Both the position numbers and the translations under genes were made by a program. Shown in pieces: positions 1-7,057 of a DNA stretch of 17,208 bases. Within the stretch, counting starts at the first letter, position 1. Every line of letters begins with the position of its first letter. Source of the DNA: an uncultured Lentisphaeria bacterium (GTDB taxonomy: Bacteria > Verrucomicrobiota > Lentisphaeria > Oligosphaerales > Oligosphaeraceae); NCBI GenBank assembly GCA_934661755.1, contig CAKUJM010000052.1, forward strand, positions 1 to 17,208, written 5' to 3'. Below the pieces are notes generated by a model, which saw nothing but the letters and a program-made list of their open reading frames with translations, made no database searches and was not told the DNA's origin.

Positions 1-142
1 AAAACACGGAAAACACGGAAAACACGGAAAACACGGAAAACACGGAAAACACGGAAAACACGGAAAACACGGAAAACACGGGGGAAGATTCCGTGTTTTC
101 CGTGTTTTCCGTGTTTTCCGTGTTTTCCGTGTTTTCCGTGTT
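1..142. repeat. Inverted array of 9-bp tandem repeats forming a giant hairpin
   Basis: Positions 1-81 are nine perfect head-to-tail copies of aaaacacgg. A 9-nt spacer, gggaagatt (82-90), follows, and then five full copies plus a 7-nt partial copy of the reverse complement, ccgtgtttt (91-142). Bases 30-81 pair perfectly with 91-142, giving a 52-bp stem with a 9-nt loop, and unpaired repeat copies continue to the window edge, so the left arm may be longer. The TAA stop of the glycoside hydrolase (141-143 on the minus strand) overlaps the last two bases of the array, so the array forms the 3' untranslated end of that transcript. It may act as a terminator or RNA-stabilising hairpin. It is not a CRISPR array because the units are contiguous with no spacers. 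Confidence 0.95.
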
Positions 143-1148
143 ACCGGGCAACACCCGTCGCCTCGGCGAAGGCTTCGGCATCCCCGGGGATCAGCAGCGA
201 TCCATCGGGGTTGAAGATGTCATGGAATGGCGCCTCGGGCTGTCCCTTGGATTCATCCCATCCCCACGGATAGATCGTCTGGGTCTTGCCGGCCACCAGC
301 CCCCAGTTGATGGCGCCGATGCCGTTGCGCTTGTAGATCGGCAGGCACTCCTTGAAGGTGCAATTTGGACGGCACATGTACTCCGAGCAGAGCACCGGCC
401 GGCCGGCGCCCAGCATGCGGAAGAAATCGCAGGTGACCGTGGTCTCGACCGCATTGCAGTAGCAATGGAAGGTAAGCACTTCTGACTCTTTGAGCATCAG
501 CTGGTTGAGTTCATCGAAATCGCTCGAATAGCGGTTCCAGATCCCGGCGGTCACCGGCTGGTCGATTTCGACCTCCTTGGCCCAGCGGAAGACGTCCTTG
601 AGCAGCGGCATCGACGCATTCCCACGCAGTCCGGACCTGGTGACATGGTCGCCGGACTTGCCATTGCCGGGTTCGTTGTACAGATCCCACAATGCGATGC
701 GCCGGTCATGGGCGAAGTGGTTCAGCACGCCCTTGACATACGCCTCCAGTCGCGGCCGTTGCGCCAGGTCATCGGCGGCGGCGCTGCCGGGGGACTGCAC
801 CCACCCCGAGTTATGGGTGAACGGCTTGGGTTCCGGCTGCCGTCCAAGCGCGAAGTCGGTGCGCCAGCAATCATCGAAGAAGACGAACATGGTGGCGATG
901 CCATGGGCGTCGGCGATTGCCAAATACTCCTCCATGCGCTTCATGAAGCCGCAGGCGTCCTGCTGCCACAGCAGGTCATGCAGATAGACCCGCATGATAT
1001 TCATGCCGATCTTCTGGGCATAGCCCAATTCGCGGTCGATGGTCTTGGGGTCGAAGGTGTCCGCCTGCCACATCTCCAATTGGTTGATGGCGGTGGAGGG
1101 GATGAAATTGGCGCCGAAACGCCAGCAGTCCTGCCAGATCTTGGCCAT
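141..1148 (-). CDS. Cytosolic clan GH-A glycoside hydrolase (cellulase/xylanase-like TIM barrel)
   Basis: A 335-residue protein with the hallmarks of a clan GH-A (GH5-like) TIM barrel. The motif LWDLYNEPGN (about 153-162) supplies the presumed acid/base Glu159, and PVLCSEYMCRP (251-261) supplies the presumed nucleophile Glu256 at the end of a later strand. Other barrel features are NIMRVYLHDLLW near 50-61 and aromatic-rich loops such as FFDDCWR (90-96) and NWGLVAGK (271-278). Retaining cleavage of a beta-linked glycan is expected; the exact substrate cannot be read from sequence. There is no signal peptide, so it probably acts in the cytosol on imported oligosaccharides. The ATG at 1148 is fixed by a strong Shine-Dalgarno sequence 8 nt upstream. 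The stop codon abuts the 9-bp repeat array. It lies 90 nt downstream of the Nudix gene, a gap containing A9 (1212-1220) and T7 (1175-1181) tracts, so it may have its own promoter. Homologues are often annotated as 1,4-beta-xylanase, which I would not take literally. Confidence 0.85.
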   Translation of the reverse strand: MAKIWQDCWRFGANFIPSTAINQLEMWQADTFDPKTIDRELGYAQKIGMNIMRVYLHDLLWQQDACGFMKRMEEYLAIADAHGIATMFVFFDDCWRTDFALGRQPEPKPFTHNSGWVQSPGSAAADDLAQRPRLEAYVKGVLNHFAHDRRIALWDLYNEPGNGKSGDHVTRSGLRGNASMPLLKDVFRWAKEVEIDQPVTAGIWNRYSSDFDELNQLMLKESEVLTFHCYCNAVETTVTCDFFRMLGAGRPVLCSEYMCRPNCTFKECLPIYKRNGIGAINWGLVAGKTQTIYPWGWDESKGQPEAPFHDIFNPDGSLLIPGDAEAFAEATGVAR

Positions 1149-1156
1149 GGATGACT

Positions 1157-1162
1157 CTCCTT
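1157..1162 (-). promoter_or_regulatory. Strong Shine-Dalgarno site of the glycoside hydrolase
   Basis: Read on the minus strand the bases are AAGGAG, 8 nt before the ATG at 1148. This is the clearest ribosome binding site in the left half of the window and decides the start of the glycoside hydrolase. Confidence 0.8.
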
Positions 1163-1238
1163 GCGGGGGTGGTGTTTTTTTGGGGGGATTACGGGAGAAT
1201 TCAGTGAACGTAAAAAAAAAGTGGATGACGGGCGACGG

Positions 1239-1733
1239 CTACATTCGCAGATATTCCCAGCGCAGCGGCCTTTCGCCGTCATACGGCAGATAGCCATGGA
1301 ATGGCCGCGGGTCGCCGTCGAATACCAGCGGCAGGAAATGCCTGTCGCCCTCCCACATGGGATAGCGGTCGAAATCCGCCAGCGGCACCCACGAGAGCGT
1401 GCCCTCGGCATTCCGGCTCGCCGCAGTGCCCTTGAATCCGGTGATCAGGAAGACGAATGCCAGCCAGCTCTCATGGTTGGGGCCGAAGCCCGTCCAATTG
1501 ACCGTCCCGCGCAATTGCATGGCGGTCACCTCGAGAGTTGACTCCTCGCGGATTTCCCGGATCATGCAGGCGGCGGCATTTTCCTCCGGTTCCATGTGGC
1601 CGCCCAGGCCGTTGTATTTGCCGTATTGCTCGTCGCTTTTGCGGGCGATGCGATGGGACAGCAGCACCGACTTGCCATCCGGCGAAAGGATGTACCCCAG
1701 CGTGCTCAAAATCGGACAGTAGTTCCGGCTCAT
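1239..1733 (-). CDS. Nudix hydrolase (MutT / 8-oxo-dGTP diphosphatase-like)
   Basis: A 164-residue Nudix protein. The Nudix box runs over residues 45-67: Gly45, Glu51, then REIREES (59-65), matching GX5EX7REUXEE. Position 66 is Thr where the consensus has Gly. Glu60, Glu63 and Glu64 would hold the Mg2+/Mn2+ ions that drive hydrolysis of a nucleoside diphosphate linked to another group. The segment KYNGLGGHMEPEE resembles MutT/MTH1-type sanitisers of oxidised dNTPs, so 8-oxo-dGTP clean-up is the best guess, but Nudix substrates are hard to predict. The ATG at 1733 is 3 nt past the uppS stop and has a GGAGGT ribosome binding site, so it is the last gene of the mnmG-uppS run. A T9 tract (1220-1212 on the minus strand) follows the stop by 18 nt with only a poor stem before it, a weak terminator candidate. 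Confidence 0.88.
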   Translation of the reverse strand: MSRNYCPILSTLGYILSPDGKSVLLSHRIARKSDEQYGKYNGLGGHMEPEENAAACMIREIREESTLEVTAMQLRGTVNWTGFGPNHESWLAFVFLITGFKGTAASRNAEGTLSWVPLADFDRYPMWEGDRHFLPLVFDGDPRPFHGYLPYDGERPLRWEYLRM

Positions 1734-1736
1734 CTT

Positions 1737-2444
1737 CTACTTGACCTCCCCGAAACGGCGGTTTCGCCGCGCATATTCGTCCAGCGCCAACTGCAATTGC
1801 GATTCATCGAAATCCGGCCAGAGCACCGGCGTGAAGTAGAGTTCGGCGTACGACGCCTCCCAAAGCATGAAATTCGAAAGCCGCATCTCGCCGCCCGGAC
1901 GAATCAGCAGATCCAACGGCGGCAGCTGCGGATTGTACAGGGAATTGCCGATTTCATCTTCCGACACCGGCGTGGAAAAATCGCCGGATTGCGCCCGCGA
2001 CCGGAGAATGGCGCTCATGCCATCGGCCAGTTCCGCCCGGCCACCGTAGTTGAGGCCGATATTGACGGTGAATCCGGCATTCTGCGCCGTCGCCTTGACC
2101 GCATGGCGCACGGCAGTGCGCACCATCAGCGGCATGCCGTCAAGCCGCCCCATGGCCGTCAGCCGCACCCCCTGCTCGTTGAGGCGCTTGATGCTGGCAC
2201 TGGCGTAATGCGAAAAAAGCGACATCAGCAGCTCGACTTCGCGCTTGGGGCGATTCCAATTCTCGGTGGAGAATGCATAGAGCGACAGCACTTCGACCCC
2301 GGCCTTCATCGCTGCCTGAGCGACCTTGAAGAGCTGCCGCGCGCCCGCCTTGTGGCCCTCGGAGCGGTCCAGCCCGCGCTGCTTTGCCCAGCGACCGTTG
2401 CCATCCATGATGATGGCCATATGCCTTGGTATTGATGCAGTCAT
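1737..2444 (-). CDS. uppS: Undecaprenyl diphosphate synthase (cis-isoprenyltransferase)
   Basis: This 235-residue enzyme condenses isopentenyl diphosphate units in cis onto farnesyl diphosphate, making the C55 lipid carrier used for peptidoglycan and other surface polymers. Visible family signatures are MAIIMDGNGRWA (9-20, catalytic Asp14 and the phosphate-binding loop), EGHKAG (29-34), YAFSTENWNRP (56-66) and the C-terminal DLLIRPGGEMRLSNF (178-192), whose arginines bind the IPP diphosphate. The usual IRTGGE/IRTSGE is IRPGGE here, a mild variant. The length is normal for the family. The frame stays open upstream into ispH, but the conserved N-terminus starts at MTASIPRHM, so I place the start at the ATG at 2444, one base after the ispH stop. 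It works directly downstream of IspH in the same lipid pathway. Confidence 0.97.
   Translation of the reverse strand: MTASIPRHMAIIMDGNGRWAKQRGLDRSEGHKAGARQLFKVAQAAMKAGVEVLSLYAFSTENWNRPKREVELLMSLFSHYASASIKRLNEQGVRLTAMGRLDGMPLMVRTAVRHAVKATAQNAGFTVNIGLNYGGRAELADGMSAILRSRAQSGDFSTPVSEDEIGNSLYNPQLPPLDLLIRPGGEMRLSNFMLWEASYAELYFTPVLWPDFDESQLQLALDEYARRNRRFGEVK
1744..1749 (-). promoter_or_regulatory. Shine-Dalgarno site of the Nudix gene, inside the uppS 3' end
   Basis: Minus-strand GGAGGT lies 10 nt before the ATG at 1733, within the last codons of uppS. It supports this start and shows that the Nudix gene has its own initiation signal within the operon. Confidence 0.7.
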
Positions 2445-2445
2445 T

Positions 2446-3303
2446 TTATTCTTGACCCTGGATGGCGTTGATGATGGCTCTGATTTGCTCCTCCGGAGTG
2501 CTGGCGCCGGCCGTGATCCCGATCCGGCGGCATTGACGCAGCTGCGGCGGCAGCTGTGCGGCGGCGTCCACCAGCCAGGACGGCACGCCATGCATTGCGC
2601 CGATTTCCCGCAGGCGGTTGGCATTGGAGCTGTTGGCGGACCCCACCACCACCAGTGCATCGACCTTCGGCAGCAGCGCCAGCACCGCCGCCTGCCGTTC
2701 CGAGGACGCGTTGCAAACCGGCGCCACCCGCCGCGCATTTGGGAAGCGCGCCTGGAGCGCGGCAAAGACCTGCCGCGATTCCTCTGCGTTCAATGTCGTC
2801 TGGCAGAACAGCACCGGCCGCGGCAGCTCCGGCAACGACGCCACCTCCCCTGCCGAGGCGATGGCATGGCAGACGCCATGCGGATTGTAGGAAATCACCC
2901 CCGAGACCTCCGGATGGCCAGGCGTGCCGAAAAAGACCATCTGCTCTTCGCCGGACAATGCCGCGGCGGCCTGCTGCAGCCGCTTCACCATCGGGCAGGT
3001 GGCGTCGATCACCCGCCCTGCCCGGAGGCGCAGACGCCGCTCGTCACCGATGTCCAGCCCATGCGCGCCGATAAGCACCGTGGCGCCCGCCGGCAATTCC
3101 GACGCCTGCCGGATGAACACCGCGTTGCGCGCCCTCATGCCGTCGGTCACATAACGGTTGTGCACCAGCTCATGCATCACGTAGAGCCGGTTTTCCTCCG
3201 GCAGTTCCCGACGGATCTGCGCGAAAAGCGCCAGCGCGTGCTTCACGCCGCCGCACAGCCCCATGCATTCCGCGAGGATGATTTCATGCGGCGAAGTGCT
3301 CAT
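2446..3303 (-). CDS. ispH: 4-hydroxy-3-methylbut-2-enyl diphosphate reductase
   Basis: The last enzyme of the MEP isoprenoid pathway, reducing HMBPP to IPP and DMAPP with a [4Fe-4S] cluster. The three cluster cysteines are visible in their usual settings: Cys17 (ECMGLCGGVKHA), Cys103 (DATCPMVKRLQ) and Cys197 (APVCNASSERQAA). Substrate-binding residues are His48 (MHELVHNRY), His81 (IGAHG), His130 and Glu132 (PGHPEVSG), and the GSANSSN motif (221-227). At 285 residues it is somewhat shorter than the E. coli protein. The ATG at 3303 overlaps the TGA of the upstream pseudouridine synthase as ATGA, indicating translational coupling. A longer reading to 3327 adds only a poorly conserved extension. 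The pairing with uppS supplies precursor and product steps from one transcript. Confidence 0.97.
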   Translation of the reverse strand: MSTSPHEIILAECMGLCGGVKHALALFAQIRRELPEENRLYVMHELVHNRYVTDGMRARNAVFIRQASELPAGATVLIGAHGLDIGDERRLRLRAGRVIDATCPMVKRLQQAAAALSGEEQMVFFGTPGHPEVSGVISYNPHGVCHAIASAGEVASLPELPRPVLFCQTTLNAEESRQVFAALQARFPNARRVAPVCNASSERQAAVLALLPKVDALVVVGSANSSNANRLREIGAMHGVPSWLVDAAAQLPPQLRQCRRIGITAGASTPEEQIRAIINAIQGQE

Positions 3304-3944
3304 ACCCGCAGACGGCTCGACACGCAAACCTGATCATGGCTCACCGGATGCCCGAATTCCAGCCGGGCGGAAATCAGCCCGATGCCGCCGGGCGGCACAT
3401 GATGCATCTCCACCGCGCCATACTTGACATCGCCGGCAACCGGCATCCCCGCGTGCGCCAATTGCGCCCGGATCTGATGGTAGCGCCCAGTCTTCAAATC
3501 AATCTCCAACAACGCGGTACCGTCCTCAATCGCCAGCCGGCGCCAGGCCAGCCGGCACTCCAACGCCCCGGGCGATCCCGGCGACGCCACCACCGCACGG
3601 TGGTCGTCATGGCGCAGCCAATCCACCAGCTGGCCCGACTCGCCCGCCGGCGGCGGCGACACCCGCGCCAGATAAACTTTGCGGATCGCGCCATTGCGCT
3701 GCATGGCGTTGAGCCGCGACAGCGCCTTCGAGGTGCGCGCAAACAGCACCGCTCCGCCGACAACGCGGTCGATGCGGTGCACCGCCTCCAGAAACACCGC
3801 GCCCGGCTTGCAGAACCGCGCCTTCAGATAATCCTTCGCCTCCGATTCGAGGGAGGCAAGGGAGGTCCCCGAAGGCTGGGTCAGCATCCCCCACGGCTTG
3901 TCCGCAATCAAAAGATGGTTGTCCAGAAACAGCGGCTGGATCAT
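3300..3944 (-). CDS. RluA-family pseudouridine synthase
   Basis: A 214-residue RNA pseudouridine synthase that isomerises specific uridines in rRNA or tRNA. The catalytic aspartate is Asp59 in the family motif AVHRIDR (54-60). The other signature, KTGRYHQIRAQLAHAG followed by PVAGDVKYGA (151-177), matches the conserved C-terminal motif of RluA-type enzymes. There is no S4 RNA-binding domain at the N-terminus, so it is a compact form like RluA or TruC rather than RluC or RluD; the target uridine cannot be assigned. The ATG at 3944 overlaps the mnmG stop as ATGA, and its own stop overlaps the ispH start the same way, so it sits in a coupled chain of three genes. Its neighbour MnmG is also an RNA modification enzyme. 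Confidence 0.93.
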   Translation of the reverse strand: MIQPLFLDNHLLIADKPWGMLTQPSGTSLASLESEAKDYLKARFCKPGAVFLEAVHRIDRVVGGAVLFARTSKALSRLNAMQRNGAIRKVYLARVSPPPAGESGQLVDWLRHDDHRAVVASPGSPGALECRLAWRRLAIEDGTALLEIDLKTGRYHQIRAQLAHAGMPVAGDVKYGAVEMHHVPPGGIGLISARLEFGHPVSHDQVCVSSRLRV

Positions 3945-5773
3945 GGCTGGGAGCCCTCCCGGCGACGACGGGCGTGCACTTGCAAGATGGCGATTTCGGC
4001 GGGGGTCACGCCGTCAATGCGCGCGGCCTGCCCCAGGCTCTCCGGCTGACGCTTCGACAGCTTCTGGCGCGCCTCCACGGAAATGCCCTTGAGGTTGTAG
4101 TCGAAATCGGGCGGCAGACGCCACTCCTCCAGCTGCTGCAGCTTGTCGATCTGCACCTTCTGCTGGGCGACATACCCGGCATAACGGCAGTCAATGGAAA
4201 GCTCCTCCAGCACCCGCGGCGGCAGCTGCGGCAGCTGCGGATGGTCGCCATAGCGGAAATCCGGCCGCATCAACAACTCCAGCACGCTGTGGCCATCCAG
4301 CCGCGTCCGCCCCAGCAACTGCCGGGCCGACTCGATCGACGACTCCAGCGCCTGCACCCGCTCCAGCGCCGCCGGGGTCGCCAGTCCGACCTGGCGGCCG
4401 ATCCGGGTCAGGCGCCGGTCGGCATTGTCCTGCCGCAGCTGCAGACGGTACTCCGCACGCGAGGTGAAAAGCCGATAGGGCTCGACAATGTCCTTGGTGC
4501 ACAGGTCGTCCACCATCACCCCCAGATACGCCTGGTCGCGGCGCAGCTTCAGCGGCTCACCCAGCTGGCCGGCGCGCCTGGCGGCGTTGATCCCCGCCAG
4601 CAGCCCCTGCCCCGCGGCCTCCTCGTACCCGGAGGTGCCGTTGATCTGCCCCGCCAGAAACAGCGACGGATAACGGCGCACCGCCAATGACGCGTCAATC
4701 TGGCTGGGATGCACGAAGTCGTATTCGATCGCGTAGGCGTAACGGGAAATGAAGGCGTGCTCGAACCCCGGCAGCGACCGCACCATCTGCCATTGCACCT
4801 CCACCGGCATGCTGGTCGACATTCCGTTGAGATAGTACTCGTCGGTGCAGTCGCCTTCCGGCTCGACAAAGATGTGATGGCAGACCCGGTCGCTGAACCG
4901 CACAATCTTGTCCTCGAAGGAGGGGCAATAGCGCGCGCCGACCCCCTTGATCACCCCGGAATACATCGCCGAACGGCTGAGGTTGTCACGCACCACCTGC
5001 GCCGTGGCCTCCGTCGAGTGGGTAAGATAGCATGAACGCGGTTCCACGCGCAACCTGCCGAAAAACTGCAAAGACTCATCCGGATCGCCGAAGCTGAAGC
5101 CGTGCCGGTCGGCATTGCCGGGCTGCTCCTGCAATTGCGCAAAGTCGATGCTCTTGCCCAGAATGCGCACCGGCGTGCCGGTCTTCAACCGGCCAGTCTC
5201 CAGCCCGAGGCCGTCGCGCAACGACGCCGTCAAGTGCGATGACGCGGCATCCCCGGCCCGTCCGCCCGGCAATTGCAGCAGCCCGTAATGCAGCACCGCG
5301 TTCAGGAAGGTGCCGGTCGCCAGCACCACGCATTTCGCCCGCCAGACTTCGCCGAAGGCCGTCACCACGCCATCGACCTGCCGATGGCCATCCAGATGCA
5401 GCGCGACCGCCTCGCATTGCAGAATCTGCAGTCCCGGTGTGCGCTCCAGCACCAGCTTCATCCGTCGACCATAGAGCTCCTTGTCGCATTGCGCCCGCGG
5501 CGAATATGCCGCCGCCCCCATCGACTCATTGAGCATCCGGAACTGGATCGCCGTGGCGTCGCTGTTGCGGCCCATTTCGCCGCCAAGCGCATCGATCTCC
5601 CGGACCAGCTGTCCCTTGGCGACCCCGCCAATGCAGGGATTGCAGGACATCTGCGCAATATGGTCGTTGTTGATCGTCAGCAGCAACGTGCTGGCGCCAA
5701 TCCGGGCGGAAGCCAGCGCCGCCTCGCAACCGGCGTGGCCGCCACCAACTACTATTACATCGTATGTCTCCAT
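3941..5773 (-). CDS. mnmG: tRNA uridine-5-carboxymethylaminomethyl modification enzyme MnmG (GidA)
   Basis: The FAD-dependent half of the MnmE-MnmG complex, which builds cmnm5U/nm5U at the wobble position 34 of certain tRNAs. Family marks are the FAD-binding VVGGGHAGCEAA near the N-terminus (8-19), SCNPCIGGVAKGQLVREID (43-61) with the catalytically important cysteines and NPC motif, KTGTPVRI, a late NGTSGYEEAAGQG segment and SRAEYRLQLRQDNAD in the tRNA-binding part. At about 610 residues it is close to the usual 620-630. I use the ATG at 5773 because the conserved sequence METYDVIVVGGG begins there. An ATG at 5788 and a GTG at 5797 are in-frame alternatives, and none has a clear ribosome binding site. 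It heads the coupled run mnmG, pseudouridine synthase, ispH, uppS, Nudix. Confidence 0.97.
   Translation of the reverse strand: METYDVIVVGGGHAGCEAALASARIGASTLLLTINNDHIAQMSCNPCIGGVAKGQLVREIDALGGEMGRNSDATAIQFRMLNESMGAAAYSPRAQCDKELYGRRMKLVLERTPGLQILQCEAVALHLDGHRQVDGVVTAFGEVWRAKCVVLATGTFLNAVLHYGLLQLPGGRAGDAASSHLTASLRDGLGLETGRLKTGTPVRILGKSIDFAQLQEQPGNADRHGFSFGDPDESLQFFGRLRVEPRSCYLTHSTEATAQVVRDNLSRSAMYSGVIKGVGARYCPSFEDKIVRFSDRVCHHIFVEPEGDCTDEYYLNGMSTSMPVEVQWQMVRSLPGFEHAFISRYAYAIEYDFVHPSQIDASLAVRRYPSLFLAGQINGTSGYEEAAGQGLLAGINAARRAGQLGEPLKLRRDQAYLGVMVDDLCTKDIVEPYRLFTSRAEYRLQLRQDNADRRLTRIGRQVGLATPAALERVQALESSIESARQLLGRTRLDGHSVLELLMRPDFRYGDHPQLPQLPPRVLEELSIDCRYAGYVAQQKVQIDKLQQLEEWRLPPDFDYNLKGISVEARQKLSKRQPESLGQAARIDGVTPAEIAILQVHARRRREGSQP
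3954..3960 (-). promoter_or_regulatory. Shine-Dalgarno site of the pseudouridine synthase
   Basis: Minus-strand GGGAGGG lies 9 nt before the ATG at 3944, inside the 3' end of mnmG. It supports the coupled start. The site is part of a small dyad (GGGAG GG CTCCC), probably too tight to fold strongly. Confidence 0.6.
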
Positions 5774-5827
5774 GGCAGGAAGCTGCATAAGGTGCACCGC
5801 AATCCGGCGGCAGGGCGCGGCGACGCA

Positions 5828-6787
5828 CTAGAGCCGGCAGGTCAGGCGGATGCCGCCCCAGGCCACCGCCGGATGATGGAAGCGGTCGTCCTCCGCAATC
5901 CGGCGGACCGGACGCTCCGGGACATACGAAAGCGACACCTCCGGGGAAAGCGTCCACCCCGGCGCAAAATCCCATTCCAGCCCGGTGCGCCATACCGATG
6001 CGTAGAAGCCGTGCTCGTGACGCCGTTCGTCCGTGAGCAGCCGCAGCTTCCTGGTGTCGCCCCAGTACAGCGCCGCCGAGGCATTCCAGCGCAATGTGCC
6101 GTCATCGTTGAGCAGCCAGTCGCCACGCAGATGCAGACGCGCATTGACGGCATGACGGTCGTAGTCGTAATCGAATTGCAGCCCGGATGTCATCGTCCAC
6201 TTCTCGCCGGCATACATCTCGTTCAGATAGAACCCCAGGCCGATCTCGCCATGGTTCTCCCCGGAATTCCCCGGCATGACATTGTGGGTCCAGGACAAAT
6301 CCACCGACACCGGCCCGAAATCCCCCGCGTCAGTGAAATCCGTCGACACCCCGGCGTAAAACCACGCCTCCTGGAATTTCCATTGGCGATCCGCAGCATC
6401 GGTGAAATCATAGACGCCACGCACGCCGACATAGCCGACGCCCTCGCTGAACTCCGCCTGGAGAATCCCCACCGGCTGGTCGTTGCGGCACCACCCGTCC
6501 TTCATGTAGCGCGTGGCCCATTCCGCCGACAGCGACAGCGCAGGCGAGAACTCCGGCATCGGCGGCAGCGCCGCCGCCTTTTCCGGCGTCATCGGCGGCT
6601 GCGGCGGCGGCAATGGCAACCCGCGCAGCTGCTGCCGCAGCGGATTCGGCGCGATAGGCGGCGGATTCGGCGACGCCCCCTGGAAACGCGCACGGGTCTC
6701 GGCCGACTGGCCAGGAAGCGCCATCGACAAAAACGCAAGGAATACGGGAATGATTCGGGTGACGATGTCGCGAGTTTTTTGGCGCAT
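5828..6787 (-). CDS. Secreted, probably outer-membrane beta-barrel protein of unknown function
   Basis: About 319 residues from the ATG at 6787. The N-terminus is a signal peptide: basic MRQKTRDIVTR, then a hydrophobic core IIPVFLAFLSMALPG, with likely cleavage after QSA (27-29). A proline-rich linker follows (roughly 40-70). The rest alternates polar and hydrophobic residues with many aromatics (for example AEWATRYMKDGW, GLQFDYDYDRH, ALYWGDTRKL, GLEWDFAPGW), the pattern of amphipathic strands of a membrane barrel. It ends in RLTCRL, not a terminal Phe. The opening of the mature domain recalls porin-like proteins of the TorF type, but I cannot confirm that. It lies 54 nt upstream of mnmG and may be in the same transcript. 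In-frame starts further upstream (6802, 6892) would bury the signal peptide inside the protein and are less likely. Confidence 0.7.
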   Translation of the reverse strand: MRQKTRDIVTRIIPVFLAFLSMALPGQSAETRARFQGASPNPPPIAPNPLRQQLRGLPLPPPQPPMTPEKAAALPPMPEFSPALSLSAEWATRYMKDGWCRNDQPVGILQAEFSEGVGYVGVRGVYDFTDAADRQWKFQEAWFYAGVSTDFTDAGDFGPVSVDLSWTHNVMPGNSGENHGEIGLGFYLNEMYAGEKWTMTSGLQFDYDYDRHAVNARLHLRGDWLLNDDGTLRWNASAALYWGDTRKLRLLTDERRHEHGFYASVWRTGLEWDFAPGWTLSPEVSLSYVPERPVRRIAEDDRFHHPAVAWGGIRLTCRL

Positions 6788-6981
6788 GATCACATGGTGC
6801 ATTTCGGGACGTTTTGCATTATGGCCCAAAGGGACGCGCTGGCACAGGAAAATTGCGGCCCCTGCGCCAGCGATCCCCCCTGTCTTCCGCACGCGATTTG
6901 AGGAGCACGGGGCGGCCAGTGAAAGAGTGCAACAGCGCGCATAATGTAAATGGTGAACAGGATTTTCTGTCCTTTTTCCCC

Positions 6982-7014
6982 AAAAAAGCGTCGCCCAGAC
7001 ATGGCGGGCGCCGC
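6982..7014 (-). terminator. Rho-independent terminator of the accessory operon
   Basis: On the minus strand an imperfect stem (GCG-G-CGCCC paired with GGGCG-A-CGC, eight pairs with one mismatch, 9-nt loop) is followed at once by T6 (6987-6982). It starts 43 nt after the helicase stop at 7058, the right place to end the defence operon. A second overlapping hairpin, atggcgg-gcg-ccgccat (7001-7017), is followed by T5 on the plus strand, so the site could terminate in both directions, although I see no plus-strand gene. The rest of 6788-7057 holds no gene and no convincing promoter. Confidence 0.6.
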
Positions 7015-7057
7015 CATTTTTCTTACGGACGGAGGGGAACTGGGGGCGAGTCCCGGC

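Noticed and set aside
1..142. CRISPR array
   Set aside because: The units are 9 bp, contiguous, have no variable spacers, and the array reverses orientation in the middle.
1149..1238. Promoter for the glycoside hydrolase
   Set aside because: TTTTAC and CGTAAT hexamers about 16 nt apart exist on the minus strand but match the consensus only partly, and the region is dominated by homopolymer tracts.
2445..2765. Upstream extension of uppS to 342 codons
   Set aside because: The added residues lie inside ispH in another frame and are Arg/Trp/Pro-rich. The conserved N-terminus begins at 2444.
5273..6901. Plus-strand open frame of 542 codons across mnmG and the barrel-protein gene
   Set aside because: It spans two well-supported minus-strand genes and translates to Arg/His/Pro-rich sequence with no known motif: a GC-rich shadow.
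6788..7057. Promoter for the barrel-protein gene in the intergenic region
   Set aside because: A CATTAT-like hexamer on the minus strand near 6945 has no acceptable -35 partner at the right distance; too weak to call.
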